Shown: positions 24,935 to 33,740 of the stretch, piece after piece
Layout of the letters: the number at the start of each line of letters is the position of its first letter
How positions within the stretch are numbered: the stretch's first letter is position 1
DNA from: Pseudomonadota bacterium
Lineage (GTDB): Bacteria; Pseudomonadota; Gammaproteobacteria; Acidiferrobacterales; Acidiferrobacteraceae
Direction: 5' to 3'
Length of the DNA stretch: 40,656 nt
NCBI GenBank assembly: GCA_021816625.1
Contig: JAKAXM010000020.1
Span: 1 to 40,656 of the forward strand
Program-made: the position numbers and the translations under genes
The notes under the pieces: model-generated
Seen by the model: only the letters and a program-made list of their open reading frames with translations
What the model was told of the DNA's origin: nothing
Database searches by the model: none

Positions 24935-25801
24935 ATGGGACAGGATGCGTCGGTGCAGGCGGATCTGATCGCGCAGTTGCAGGTCAAGATCGGCAGCCTC
25001 ACAGAGACCATAGAGAAGCGGGGGCGGGACATCTTCGGCGATAAGAATCTGATGTCGCTGGAGGAGATCACCGACGCGAGCGTCGAGTTCCTCGAGCTTT
25101 TGGTGGTCGTTCTGGGGTCACCCGACCCGTTGGCCCATGATAATCCCGCGTTCACGGCCTTGACGCGTTTTATCGGCGAGATCGCGCAGCAGATCCTCGT
25201 GCGGGGCGGCGATATGGACGAATTCTTGCGCTACATCCTGTTCCTCCAACGCCTCTTCCTCGAATCGATCGAGGAGCACGCCGACATGTCGTTTGGCCGC
25301 GCCCGGGCCCTACTGACCTTTCTGGCCGACCTCTTCAATGAGCTCATGCTGGCAGTCTTTCATATCTATTTGGGCGAGCGCGAGCAAACGATACGCGCCC
25401 AGCAAGACGAGCTCGCCCAGGCCTCCACGCCGATCACGACCATATGGGACGGAGTGCTTACTTTGCCCATCATAGGAAGTCTCGATTCGCAGCGGACCAT
25501 GATCGTTATGGAGCGGCTCTTGACCAAGATCGAGACCGACCGGGCGCGTGCCGTGGTGATGGATCTGACCGGCGTGCGCGCCGTGGACTCGCAGATCGCC
25601 CATCACTTGATTCAGATGATGCGGGCCGTGCGCCTCATGGGGGCCACGGCGATCGTGACCGGGATCAGACCCGACATCGCCCGTGCCCTCACGAGTCTCG
25701 ATATCGAACTCACGGACATGGTCACCCGCGCCACACTGGCCGACGGCTTGAAGGAGGCCTTTCGGCGCATGAACATCGAGGTCCGCGAGCGTCCGGCATG
25801 A
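24935..25801 (+). CDS. RsbR-like stressosome STAS protein
   Basis: The 288-residue protein has a variable N-terminal helical sensor-like domain (1-165, ending in the linker helix QQDELAQASTPITTIWDGVL) and a STAS domain (about 170-285). The linker and the entry LPIIGSLDSQRTMIVME are the signature of RsbR/RsbRA proteins. The two phosphorylated Thr of Bacillus RsbRA align by eye with Ser in GSLDSQRT and RAVDSQIA, so both sites remain phosphorylatable. What the N-terminal domain senses is not visible. A strong GGAGGGGAGAGG precedes ATG 24935. The stop overlaps the next ATG. Confidence 0.86.
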   Translation: MGQDASVQADLIAQLQVKIGSLTETIEKRGRDIFGDKNLMSLEEITDASVEFLELLVVVLGSPDPLAHDNPAFTALTRFIGEIAQQILVRGGDMDEFLRYILFLQRLFLESIEEHADMSFGRARALLTFLADLFNELMLAVFHIYLGEREQTIRAQQDELAQASTPITTIWDGVLTLPIIGSLDSQRTMIVMERLLTKIETDRARAVVMDLTGVRAVDSQIAHHLIQMMRAVRLMGATAIVTGIRPDIARALTSLDIELTDMVTRATLADGLKEAFRRMNIEVRERPA

Positions 25802-26139
25802 AGCGCCCCTGGCACCTCACGCGGCTGGGGGCCGGCCTATGGCTTTTTGAGCCCGGTGAGGGCCTCGATCCGGGCGCGGCGGGGGACACTATCGAGGCCG
25901 TGAGCGCAGCTCTCTTGCAGGATCGCGCGACTTGCCTCTATTACGATGCCCGCGCGGTCGCGGTGATCGATCCCCTCTATTGGGCCTGGCTGCGGCAATT
26001 GGCCCGCGCCTGCGCCTTGCTGGGGGCAAGCTTCGTGCTCGTCCACGTCCGACCCGAGACCGCCTATGCCCTGAGCCGGCACTGCCCGCCCCCGCCGTTT
26101 GCCTGCGCGGGTAGCGTTCCCGGCAGTGCCCCGCGCTAG
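25798..26139 (+). CDS. RsbS-like single STAS protein lacking the phosphoacceptor Ser
   Basis: The 113-residue protein is coupled to the RsbR-like gene by ATGA. Its core CLYYDARAVAVIDPLYWAWL, followed by LACALLGA-like and VHVRPETAYAL segments, matches the RsbS pattern of a strand, 'xxVDS', a helix and 'G-x-P'. At the place of the phosphorylated Ser (Bacillus RsbS S59) stands Pro in VIDP. It is therefore probably a constitutively unphosphorylated, kinase-holding partner or a purely structural subunit. The C-terminal end is short and Pro-rich. No similarity to other families was recognised, so the assignment rests on the STAS pattern and on the neighbours. Confidence 0.6.
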   Translation: MKRPWHLTRLGAGLWLFEPGEGLDPGAAGDTIEAVSAALLQDRATCLYYDARAVAVIDPLYWAWLRQLARACALLGASFVLVHVRPETAYALSRHCPPPPFACAGSVPGSAPR

Positions 26140-26189
26140 GGGCTTACGGTCGCGCCTGGACGTAAAGGGCGACACCGTCTGGGCGGAAA

Positions 26190-26218
26190 TTGCCGTGCCG
26201 CGACGGAGGCGCTAGAAT
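26190..26218 (+). promoter_or_regulatory. Sigma70 promoter of the ndk operon
   Basis: TTGCCG (26190-26195) and TAGAAT (26213-26218) are separated by exactly 17 bp, 45 bp before the ndk ATG. This is one of the best sigma70 matches in the window and is expected to drive ndk and the genes behind it. Confidence 0.6.
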
Positions 26219-26262
26219 GCGCGGATTTCGGCAAAGACCGTCACCCTTTTTAAGGAATAGGC

Positions 26263-26694
26263 ATGGCCATTGAACGTACGCTTTCCATCGTAAAGCCCGA
26301 CGCGGTCGGCAAGAATGTCATCGGCGCCATCTATGATCGCTTCGAAAAGGCGGGTCTTAGGATAATCGCGGCGCGTATGATGCACCTCACCCGTGCGCAG
26401 GCCGAGGGCTTTTACGCCGTCCATCGGGAGCGGCCCTTCTTCAAGGATCTGGTGGCCTTCATGAGCTCGGGCCCGGTGATGGTTCAGGTCCTGGAGGGGG
26501 AGGGCGCCATTGCCAAGCACCGCGAGGTCATGGGGGCCACTAACCCGGCGGCTGCGGCCCCGGGTACGATACGGGCCGATTTTGCAGCCAGCATCGACGA
26601 GAACGCAGTCCACGGGTCTGATGGTGCCGATACGGCCCGGGCCGAGATCGCCTATTTCTTCGGCGACATCGATCTCTGTCCGCGGACGCGCTAG
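26263..26694 (+). CDS. ndk: Nucleoside diphosphate kinase
   Basis: Ndk balances NTP and dNTP pools by transferring a phosphate through a phospho-His. The 143-residue protein shows [17 protein letters not shown], the RPFFKDLV loop, [14 protein letters not shown] and the active-site H117 in NAVHGSDG. Length is normal. It is followed by AGGAGG and rlmN. Confidence 0.97.
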   Translation: MAIERTLSIVKPDAVGKNVIGAIYDRFEKAGLRIIAARMMHLTRAQAEGFYAVHRERPFFKDLVAFMSSGPVMVQVLEGEGAIAKHREVMGATNPAAAAPGTIRADFAASIDENAVHGSDGADTARAEIAYFFGDIDLCPRTR

Positions 26695-26703
26695 GAGGAT
26701 GAT

Positions 26704-27795
26704 CTGAGCACGCAGGCCCCCGTCAATCTTCTCGGTCTGGACCGCGCTGCCCTGGGCGGTTTTCTGACCGAACTTGGCGAGCGCCCGTTTCGGGCGCAAC
26801 AGGTCTTTCCGTGGCTCCATCAGCGCGGCGTCGCCGATTTCAGGATGATGACGAATATCGGCAAGGCGCTCGCCACGCGGCTCGCCGCCCATGCGGTGGT
26901 GGCGGCTCCCGAACTTGTAAGCGAGCACGTATCGGCGGACGACACCCGTAAATGGGTCCTGCGGCTGGCCGATGGCAACGCCATAGAGACGGTCTTTATC
27001 CCGGAGACGGACCGCAATACCCTCTGCATCTCCTCACAGGTCGGTTGTGCCCTGGACTGCGCGTTTTGCGCAACGGCAAAGCAGGGCTTCAACCGTAATC
27101 TCACGGCCGCCGAGATCGTAGGCCAGGTCTGGTTCGCCGAGCATAGGCTGCGCGCCGCCGCGGCGCGTCCGGAACGTGTCATCTCCAATATCGTTTTCAT
27201 GGGGATGGGGGAGCCGCTCTTGAACCTGAAAGAGGTGGGACCGGCCATCCATGTCCTACTGGATGATCTCGGTTATGGCTTGTCGCGGCGGCGGGTCACC
27301 GTCAGCACGGCAGGTGTGGTACCGGCGATCGATCGTTTGCAGGAGGTGGCGCCGGTCAGTCTCGCGGTGTCGCTCCATGCCCCGGATGATGCCCTACGGG
27401 ACTCCTTGGTGCCCCTCAACAAGAAGTACCCTATCGCCACGCTCCTCGAGGCGTGTCGGCGTTATGTGGCCCAGGACTCGCGCCGGCGCATTACGTTCGA
27501 ATACGCGATGCTCGCGGGCGTGAATGATAGCCCGGCGCAGGCGCGCGCGCTGGCGCGGCTTTTGAAGACGGTGCCGGCCAAGGTCAACCTGATACCCTTC
27601 AATCCGTTCCCCGGAGCGGCCTTTGCCCGGTCCGCGGATGGGGCGATCAGTGCCTTTCGTGACGTGCTCTTGCAGGCCGGACTCGTTACCGTGACCCGGC
27701 GCACGCGGGGTGACAGCATTCAGGCCGCCTGCGGGCAACTGGCAGGCGTCGTCAAAGAGCGTCCCCGGCGGGTGGTACCCATACATGCGTCTTAA
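26704..27795 (+). CDS. rlmN: 23S rRNA/tRNA adenine-C2 methyltransferase RlmN, probable CTG start
   Basis: RlmN is a radical-SAM enzyme methylating C2 of A2503 in 23S rRNA and A37 in tRNA. The family N-terminus [20 protein letters not shown] and [16 protein letters not shown] lies before the first ATG (26845), so the real start must be upstream. After the ndk stop the frame has no ATG, GTG or TTG, but a CTG at 26704 stands 5 bp behind AGGAGG. With that start the [4Fe-4S] cysteines are C115, C119 and C122 (CALDCAFC) and the methyl-carrying Cys is 343 (ACGQLAG), close to the E. coli positions. The gene overlaps pilW by 11 bp. Confidence 0.9.
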   Translation: MSTQAPVNLLGLDRAALGGFLTELGERPFRAQQVFPWLHQRGVADFRMMTNIGKALATRLAAHAVVAAPELVSEHVSADDTRKWVLRLADGNAIETVFIPETDRNTLCISSQVGCALDCAFCATAKQGFNRNLTAAEIVGQVWFAEHRLRAAAARPERVISNIVFMGMGEPLLNLKEVGPAIHVLLDDLGYGLSRRRVTVSTAGVVPAIDRLQEVAPVSLAVSLHAPDDALRDSLVPLNKKYPIATLLEACRRYVAQDSRRRITFEYAMLAGVNDSPAQARALARLLKTVPAKVNLIPFNPFPGAAFARSADGAISAFRDVLLQAGLVTVTRRTRGDSIQAACGQLAGVVKERPRRVVPIHAS

Positions 27796-28549
27796 GGTCA
27801 TCGGGATGGTCGTGTTGGCCGGTGCGCTCGCCGCATGCGCCACCACGCCGCGGCTCTCGCCGCGGACCCGCAAGCTCATCGAGCTGCGCACCGCCCTGGG
27901 CGTGGGCTATATGCGCCAAGGGCAGTTGGGGCTTGCCCGCAACGAACTCGCCCAGGCGCTGGCGATCGATAGGACCGACGCCGCGGCCAATAGCGCCATG
28001 GCGATAGTCGAGGAGCGCTTGGGTGAGCCTGCGAAGGCGCGCCGCTATTTTCAGCGGGGCCTGGCGCATCACCCCCATGACGGGGCCCTGCAGAACAACT
28101 ATGGGGCGTTCCTGTGTCAGACCGGCCATATCCAGGATGGCCTCAAGCATTTTCGAGCGGCCTTGCATGCGCCACTCTATCCGACGCCGCAATTGGCCGA
28201 TCTCAATATGGCGGTGTGCTTGCTGAAGATCCCGAATCGCAAGGCCGCCATCCATTACTTTCATCGCGCGCAGGCCCTCGCCCCAGCGCTCGCAGACCCG
28301 TATTACTACCTGGCCCGCATCCGTTTCACGGATCATGAATATGCGCGGGCCAAGGGTGATCTCAGTGATTATCTAAAACGCGCCCGCAGCGCGCGCGCCC
28401 TGTTTCTCGGTGTGCAGATCGGTCAGGCCCTGAAGGACGGCCGTTTCGTGCATTACTGCGCGACCCGGTTGCTCGAGGGCTATCCGCACACGAGTCAGGC
28501 GCGCGCGGTGCTGGCCTGGCAACGCGAAGGCCGTCTGCTTGGAGAATGA
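27785..28549 (+). CDS. pilW: Type IV pilus biogenesis lipoprotein PilW/PilF
   Basis: This outer-membrane pilotin helps the PilQ secretin assemble. The 254-residue product has a lipobox ending LAAC with Cys 18 and then a tetratricopeptide array: [20 protein letters not shown], then [40 protein letters not shown] and further repeats. Its position between rlmN and rodZ is the standard gammaproteobacterial one. No other pilus genes lie in the window. Confidence 0.9.
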   Translation: MRLKVIGMVVLAGALAACATTPRLSPRTRKLIELRTALGVGYMRQGQLGLARNELAQALAIDRTDAAANSAMAIVEERLGEPAKARRYFQRGLAHHPHDGALQNNYGAFLCQTGHIQDGLKHFRAALHAPLYPTPQLADLNMAVCLLKIPNRKAAIHYFHRAQALAPALADPYYYLARIRFTDHEYARAKGDLSDYLKRARSARALFLGVQIGQALKDGRFVHYCATRLLEGYPHTSQARAVLAWQREGRLLGE

Positions 28550-29555
28550 GGAAGGAGCCCGCAGCGAAGCCCCGGTCCGGCCCGGGGAGCGGCTGCGCGC
28601 GGCCCGTGAGCAGGCGGGCCTGACGATCGCCCAGGTCGCCCTCCGGCTGCATCTGTCGGTCGCGCAGATTACGGCCTTGGAGGAGGGTCGGCGAGACAGT
28701 TTGCCGCCGGCCGCTTATGTCCGGGGCTATCTGCGCAGTTATGCCCAGATGCTCGGCCTTGACCCCCAGGAATTCGCGAAGACCCAGAGTACCCTCGAGG
28801 GTGCGCCGGTGCCCCCCCGGCAGGCGCGGGCGCACCCGGGGGGGCGCCAGGCACCCCGTCTGGGGGCGCTCCTTTACGGCGTGCTGCTCGCTGGTATCGT
28901 CGGTGCCGCGGTGGTCTGGCATGGCCACAGTGCCCACAGGCATTCCCGGCGCACGGCGGCTATGAAGGTAGCCCCGCAACCGAGTGGGGTGTTACCGCCG
29001 CGTCTGCAGCCGCTTGCCGCCGCCGGGGTACGCGGCGGACAGATACGCACCTTCCCGCTGACCGCCCCACGCCCGGCGCGGCTTACGCGAGGTGCGCTAC
29101 CGCCTCCCCCGCGGCGCGTCCGGCCGCATCCGGCCGCCGCGCCCTCCGCCCCGGTCCGCCATCCCGCCCCGGCGGCCATACCGCGGACGCGCACGCTCGT
29201 GGCGTCCCGGCCGTCAGCGCAGCACGCCGTGGTGAGCCCGCCAGCTGCGGCTCCGTCATCCATTGCTGTACCGAGCCCCGGAGGATTGGTAAGCTTGCCC
29301 CAAGGCCATCACTATGTGGGTCTGCGCATCACGGCGAGCTCGCGGGCAGTGCGGGTGGTGGTGCATGATGCGCGGGGCGTGCGGCTGCTCGCCACCCGGA
29401 TCGCCGGGGGGCGGAGTGTGCGTCTCGTGGGGCGCGCGCCGTTTCGCGTGACCCTGAGCGCAAGTCAGGGGGTCGGGATCCGGGTGGCCGGGCATGCGGT
29501 GCCCGTGCCCGTGGCGCCCAAGGGACAGAATGTGCGGGTCACAGTCGACCCATAG
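28539..29555 (+). CDS. rodZ: Cytoskeletal protein RodZ
   Basis: The 338-residue bitopic protein links MreB to the cell-wall machinery. A cytoplasmic helix-turn-helix occupies about 14-80 ([38 protein letters not shown]). A membrane helix lies near 106-126 ([17 protein letters not shown]), then a long Pro/Arg/Ala-rich periplasmic linker and a C-terminal DUF4115 beta domain ([19 protein letters not shown]). TTG 28539 is the likely start and overlaps the end of pilW by 11 bp. Confidence 0.88.
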   Translation: MENEEGARSEAPVRPGERLRAAREQAGLTIAQVALRLHLSVAQITALEEGRRDSLPPAAYVRGYLRSYAQMLGLDPQEFAKTQSTLEGAPVPPRQARAHPGGRQAPRLGALLYGVLLAGIVGAAVVWHGHSAHRHSRRTAAMKVAPQPSGVLPPRLQPLAAAGVRGGQIRTFPLTAPRPARLTRGALPPPPRRVRPHPAAAPSAPVRHPAPAAIPRTRTLVASRPSAQHAVVSPPAAAPSSIAVPSPGGLVSLPQGHHYVGLRITASSRAVRVVVHDARGVRLLATRIAGGRSVRLVGRAPFRVTLSASQGVGIRVAGHAVPVPVAPKGQNVRVTVDP

Positions 29556-29569
29556 CCGGGACCAAACGT

Positions 29570-30685
29570 ATGCATGAGACAACGGATATACAGCGTCGCA
29601 AGAGCCGCATGATACAGGTGGGGCGCGTGGCAGTCGGTGGCGACGCCCCGATCAGCGTGCAGAGCATGACCAACACCGAGACCTGCGATGTGGCCGCGAC
29701 GGTCGCTCAGATCCAGAGGCTCGCCGCCGCCGGCGCCGATATCGTGCGGGTCTCCATCCCCACCATGGAAGCGGCCCAGGCCTTTGCTGAGATCCGCAAG
29801 GCGGTGGACACCCCACTGGTGACGGATATCCACTTCGACTACCGCATTGCCCTCGAGGTGGCGCGGCTGGGCGCCGATTGCCTGCGGATCAACCCCGGCA
29901 ACATCGGGCGCGAGGACCGGGTCCGCCAGGTCGTGGAAGCAGCCCGCGACCGGGGGATCAGCATACGAATCGGCGTCAACGCGGGCTCCCTCGAAAAGGA
30001 CCTGCAAAAGAAATATGGCGAGCCCAATGCCGATGCCCTGGTGGAATCGGCGCTGCGCCATATGGAGATCCTGGAGCGCCTGAATTTCCGCGAATACAAG
30101 GTAAGCCTCAAGGCCTCTAACGTGGCTATGGCGGTGGCCGCCTACCGGAAGATGGCCACCTTGACCGAACAGCCCCTGCACCTGGGCATCACCGAGGCCG
30201 GGGCGCTGCGCGGAGGCACGGTGAAGTCGGCCATCGGGCTTGGCATGCTGCTTGCCGAGGGCATAGGCGATACCCTGCGCGTCTCTTTGGCGGCCGATCC
30301 GGTGGAAGAGGTGAAGGTAGGTTTTGAGATCCTAAAAAGCCTCAAACTGCGCAAAAAAGGGGTGAATCTGATCGCCTGCCCCTCGTGTTCGCGGCAGAAC
30401 TTTGATGTGATCGCGACCGTTAACGCCCTCGAGATGCGCCTGGAGGACGTCCAGGAGTCCATCGATGTCGCCGTCATCGGCTGTGTCGTCAATGGGCCTG
30501 GGGAAGCGAAGGAGGTCCAGGTCGGACTGGCCGGGGGTTCCCCGAATCTCTTGTATAAAGACGGCCGGCCGTATAGCAAGGTCGCAAACGAGGACCTCGT
30601 GGATACCCTGGAGAAGGCGGTGCGCGAGGAACTCAAGCGCCGCGCGACGGCGGCGCCGGTCATACCGATCAAGGCCATTTCTTGA
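29570..30685 (+). CDS. ispG: HMBPP synthase IspG (GcpE)
   Basis: IspG converts MEcPP to HMBPP in the MEP isoprenoid pathway with a [4Fe-4S] cluster. The 371-residue protein shows [60 protein letters not shown] and the cluster ligands in ACPSCSR and [13 protein letters not shown]. Its need for a cluster ties it to the isc genes upstream. Normal length. Confidence 0.97.
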   Translation: MHETTDIQRRKSRMIQVGRVAVGGDAPISVQSMTNTETCDVAATVAQIQRLAAAGADIVRVSIPTMEAAQAFAEIRKAVDTPLVTDIHFDYRIALEVARLGADCLRINPGNIGREDRVRQVVEAARDRGISIRIGVNAGSLEKDLQKKYGEPNADALVESALRHMEILERLNFREYKVSLKASNVAMAVAAYRKMATLTEQPLHLGITEAGALRGGTVKSAIGLGMLLAEGIGDTLRVSLAADPVEEVKVGFEILKSLKLRKKGVNLIACPSCSRQNFDVIATVNALEMRLEDVQESIDVAVIGCVVNGPGEAKEVQVGLAGGSPNLLYKDGRPYSKVANEDLVDTLEKAVREELKRRATAAPVIPIKAIS

Positions 30686-30692
30686 GGTTCGC

Positions 30693-31952
30693 TTGAGTCA
30701 GCAGATCGCCGGGGTCCGCGGCGTATCCCCGCTATGGCCCCCGGAGGCGGGGCGCTGGGCCGCGGTCGAGGCCCATATGCGCGGGCTCATGGCGGCCTAT
30801 GGCTTCGCGGAGATCCGTCTCCCGGTGCTCGAGCGTACGGAGCTATATGCGCGCGCGGTGGGCGCGGTCACGGATATCGTCGAGAAGGAGATGTATACCT
30901 TCGAGGACCGCAATGGCGAGAGCCTGAGCCTGCGCCCCGAAGGCACCGCCGGGTGCGTGCGCGCCGGGATCGAGGGTGGGCTTTTTCATAATCAAGCGCA
31001 CAGGCTATGGTACCAGGGGCCGATGTTCCGTCATGAGCGCCCGCAAAAGGGGCGCTATCGGCAATTCCACCAGTGGGGGGTGGAGGCCTACGGCATGGCG
31101 GGGCCGGCGATTGAGGCCGAGGTGATCGTGCTGGGCACGCGCCTCATGCGCGAGCTGGGCGTAGAGGTGCGGCTGCTCATCAATTCACTCGGCACGGCGG
31201 CGTGTCGGGCCCGTTATCGCGACGCGCTCGTGGGTTATCTGGAGCGACGGCAGGCCGACCTCGATGAGGAGAGCCGCCAGCGACTGGTGCGCAATCCCTT
31301 GCGCGTGCTGGACAGCAAGAACCCGACGATGGCGGAGGTCTTGCGGGACGCCCCTCAGATCGCCGATCACTGGAGCGCCGAGTCGCGCGCGCATTTTGAG
31401 GGCCTCAAGGGGCATCTGACCGCCTTGGGCGTGGATTTCGAGGAGACACCGCGGCTCGTGCGGGGTCTCGATTATTACACCCATACGGTCTTTGAGTGGG
31501 TGGCCGACAGCGGGGCGGCCCAGGCCGCGGTCGGGGCGGGCGGTCGCTACGACGGTCTCGTCTCCGAACTCGGGGGCGCGCCGACGCCGGCCGTCGGTTT
31601 CGCGATCGGCATGGAGCGGCTCATGAGCCTCGTGACGCGCCTGCCTCCGACAGCGCCTACGGACGTGTATGTGCTCACCGCGGCCGCGTGGCAGGGGCAG
31701 GCCTTGCGCTTGGCCGAGGGGCTGCGCGACGCAGGCCTCAAGGTCGAGGTCCATCTGGCGGGGGCCAGTTTTAAGAGCCAGATGAAGCGGGCGCGGGACA
31801 GCGGTGCGCGCTGTCTCGTCCAAGCCCGGGACAGGCAGGGGGCGACATTTACGGTGGGCGCCGGTGGACCGGGGGAGGAGGCGCCTTGGGACGACCTGGT
31901 GTTGCGAATTTCACAGGCCTTGGGGGCAGAAGCGGACAGTCATGATGAGTGA
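30693..31952 (+). CDS. hisS: Histidyl-tRNA synthetase
   Basis: This class II synthetase of 419 residues has motif 1 around LPVLERTELYARAVG, the LRPEGTAGCVRAGIE and YQGPMFRHERPQKGRYRQFH motif 2, the His-specific RGLDYYTHTVFEW and GGRYDGLVSELGG, motif 3 GFAIGMERL, and an anticodon-binding domain (about 325-419). The start is TTG 30693, 5 bp behind GAGG and 8 bp after ispG; the frame is open further upstream within ispG but without family similarity. Confidence 0.96.
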   Translation: MSQQIAGVRGVSPLWPPEAGRWAAVEAHMRGLMAAYGFAEIRLPVLERTELYARAVGAVTDIVEKEMYTFEDRNGESLSLRPEGTAGCVRAGIEGGLFHNQAHRLWYQGPMFRHERPQKGRYRQFHQWGVEAYGMAGPAIEAEVIVLGTRLMRELGVEVRLLINSLGTAACRARYRDALVGYLERRQADLDEESRQRLVRNPLRVLDSKNPTMAEVLRDAPQIADHWSAESRAHFEGLKGHLTALGVDFEETPRLVRGLDYYTHTVFEWVADSGAAQAAVGAGGRYDGLVSELGGAPTPAVGFAIGMERLMSLVTRLPPTAPTDVYVLTAAAWQGQALRLAEGLRDAGLKVEVHLAGASFKSQMKRARDSGARCLVQARDRQGATFTVGAGGPGEEAPWDDLVLRISQALGAEADSHDE

Positions 31953-32571
31953 TGCGGCAGACGATGAATGGGGCGACCTGAAGGCGTTTTTTCAAAAATA
32001 CGGGCGCCTGATGTTCTATACGATCCTGGCCGCGGCGATCGCGATCGGGGGCGTCTTCTATTATCGCCACTATAAAGAGCGCCAGGGCCTATTGGCCGCC
32101 GCTTTGTATCAGGAGGCCCTGAATGCCGCAAGCCAGAATCGCTTGAATCTGGCGCAGGCCGCCGCCCACCGGCTCGAGCGGGAGTTCACCGCCACCCCTT
32201 ATGCCGATCAAGGGGCGCTGCTGCTCGCCCGCATCGCCTATCAACAAAACCATGTGCCGGCGGCGATCGATGCGCTTACGTTTGCCGCGCACCACGGCGA
32301 CTGGATGCTGCGCACGGTGGCGCGGCTGCGGCTCAGCGATCTTTTGCTCGCGACCGGCCATCCGCATCAGGCCTGGCACTACGCCCAGATCGCGAAGCCC
32401 TACGGATTCAAGACCCTAGTCCTCGGCCTGCAGGCCCAGATCCTGATGCGTGAAGGGCATACCCAAAAGGCCCGTGCGCGCCTCGTAGAAGCCTTGAAGG
32501 ACGCGCCCCCCAAATCGGCGCTGACCACTCTCTGGCGGCGCGAGCTCGCCCAACTGCAGGGCGTCTCATGA
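31942..32571 (+). CDS. yfgM: YfgM-type membrane-anchored TPR protein
   Basis: The 209-residue protein has a short cytoplasmic acidic start, one membrane helix (about 23-42, LMFYTILAAAIAIGGVFYY) and a periplasmic helical TPR-like domain (AASQNRLNLAQAAAHRLERE, LLLARIAYQQNHVPAAIDAL). YfgM in E. coli associates with SecYEG and periplasmic chaperones. The start overlaps hisS by 11 bp, with ATG 31942 or ATG 31945. Confidence 0.9.
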   Translation: MMSDAADDEWGDLKAFFQKYGRLMFYTILAAAIAIGGVFYYRHYKERQGLLAAALYQEALNAASQNRLNLAQAAAHRLEREFTATPYADQGALLLARIAYQQNHVPAAIDALTFAAHHGDWMLRTVARLRLSDLLLATGHPHQAWHYAQIAKPYGFKTLVLGLQAQILMREGHTQKARARLVEALKDAPPKSALTTLWRRELAQLQGVS

Positions 32572-33740
32572 GAAACCTCATCGCAGCCCTTCTCGCACTC
32601 GGACTTCTGGGTGGCTGTGGACTTTTTGGCAGCCATAGCAACGTCGCGCCGCCGACCAAGCTCAAGCCCTTTAAGGCCCGTCTGGCGATCCGTCGCGTCT
32701 GGTCGCGCGCCACGGGTAATGGCACAGGTGGTTACGATCTGAGCCTGCGTCCGGCGCTGGCGGCCGGAACGATTTATGTGGCCAATGAGGGCGGTAAGGT
32801 GGCGGCCTATAAGGCCGCTACCGGGCGCAGGCTCTGGCACCGGTCCCTAAAGGCACAGGTCACGGCCGGCGTGGGTCTGGGCCAAGGCCTGGTGGTGGTC
32901 GCCACCCGGCGTGGACGGGTGATCGCCTTGCATGCAGCGACCGGTACTCCCGCCTGGACCGCCCAGGCCCCGAGCGAGGTCCTGGCGGCCCCGGTCGTGG
33001 GACGTCATGGGGTCTACGTGGCCTCGTTGGATGGCCACGTGGCCGCCTATGGCTTGCGCCATGGGCGCCGACTGTGGTTGGCGGCGCACACCAACCCGGC
33101 CCTCAAGCTCTTTGTGACGGCACGGCCGACGCGCGGCGGCGGACTCTTGTATGAAGGTTACGCCAACGGCGAGGTCGTGGCCTTGCGGACCGAGAACGGC
33201 CAACGGGTGTGGACGAGCGTTGTCACCCAGCCCCGCGGCGGGGATGCGGTCGAGCGCCTGATCGATCTCGCACACCCCGTGTACGCGCAGAATCTGCTGT
33301 ATGTCGATGGCTATCACGGGGCGGTGGCGGCGCTGGCTGCGCACTCCGGGCGCATCCTCTGGGCCCACCCCCTGTCTTCGGACCGTAGCATGGCGCTGGG
33401 CGGCCAGTCGATTTACGCCGTCACGGTGCATGGCCGGGTCGTGGCGCTCGCCAGTGCGACAGGGGCAAGCCTGTGGACTCAAAAGGCCTTTCTGAACCGC
33501 CGCCTGAGCAGTCCGGCGCTGGCCGGCCCGGCGGTGGTGGTGGGCGACCTCGCGGGTTATGTCCAGTGGATAGCACGTCGTACCGGTGCGCTATGGGGCC
33601 GGGCGCGGGCCGGGTCCGGGGCCATCCGGGTCGCGCCCCTCGTGGCTACGGTCGCAGCGGGCGAGGCCCGCCCCTATGTCTTTGTGCTGACCACGACCGG
33701 GCGTTTGTCCGCGTTTACGTTCAAACCCAAGGGATCATGA
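32568..33740 (+). CDS. bamB: Outer-membrane assembly lipoprotein BamB
   Basis: The 390-residue lipoprotein of the BAM complex has a lipobox LLGGC (Cys 17) and an eight-bladed propeller with repeats such as VAAYKAATGRRLWHRSL, VIALHAATGTPAWTA and VVALRTENGQRVWTSV. It is coupled to yfgM and der by ATGA overlaps on both sides, as in other Gammaproteobacteria. Confidence 0.95.
   Translation: MRNLIAALLALGLLGGCGLFGSHSNVAPPTKLKPFKARLAIRRVWSRATGNGTGGYDLSLRPALAAGTIYVANEGGKVAAYKAATGRRLWHRSLKAQVTAGVGLGQGLVVVATRRGRVIALHAATGTPAWTAQAPSEVLAAPVVGRHGVYVASLDGHVAAYGLRHGRRLWLAAHTNPALKLFVTARPTRGGGLLYEGYANGEVVALRTENGQRVWTSVVTQPRGGDAVERLIDLAHPVYAQNLLYVDGYHGAVAALAAHSGRILWAHPLSSDRSMALGGQSIYAVTVHGRVVALASATGASLWTQKAFLNRRLSSPALAGPAVVVGDLAGYVQWIARRTGALWGRARAGSGAIRVAPLVATVAAGEARPYVFVLTTTGRLSAFTFKPKGS

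Noticed and set aside
22946-26139. Recent horizontal transfer of the stressosome-like genes
   Set aside because: By eye base composition and codon choice do not differ from the flanking isc and ndk genes, and no repeats or mobile genes flank the block.
26845-27795. rlmN starting at the first ATG
   Set aside because: It would drop conserved N-terminal residues that are encoded in frame upstream behind a perfect ribosome-binding site.
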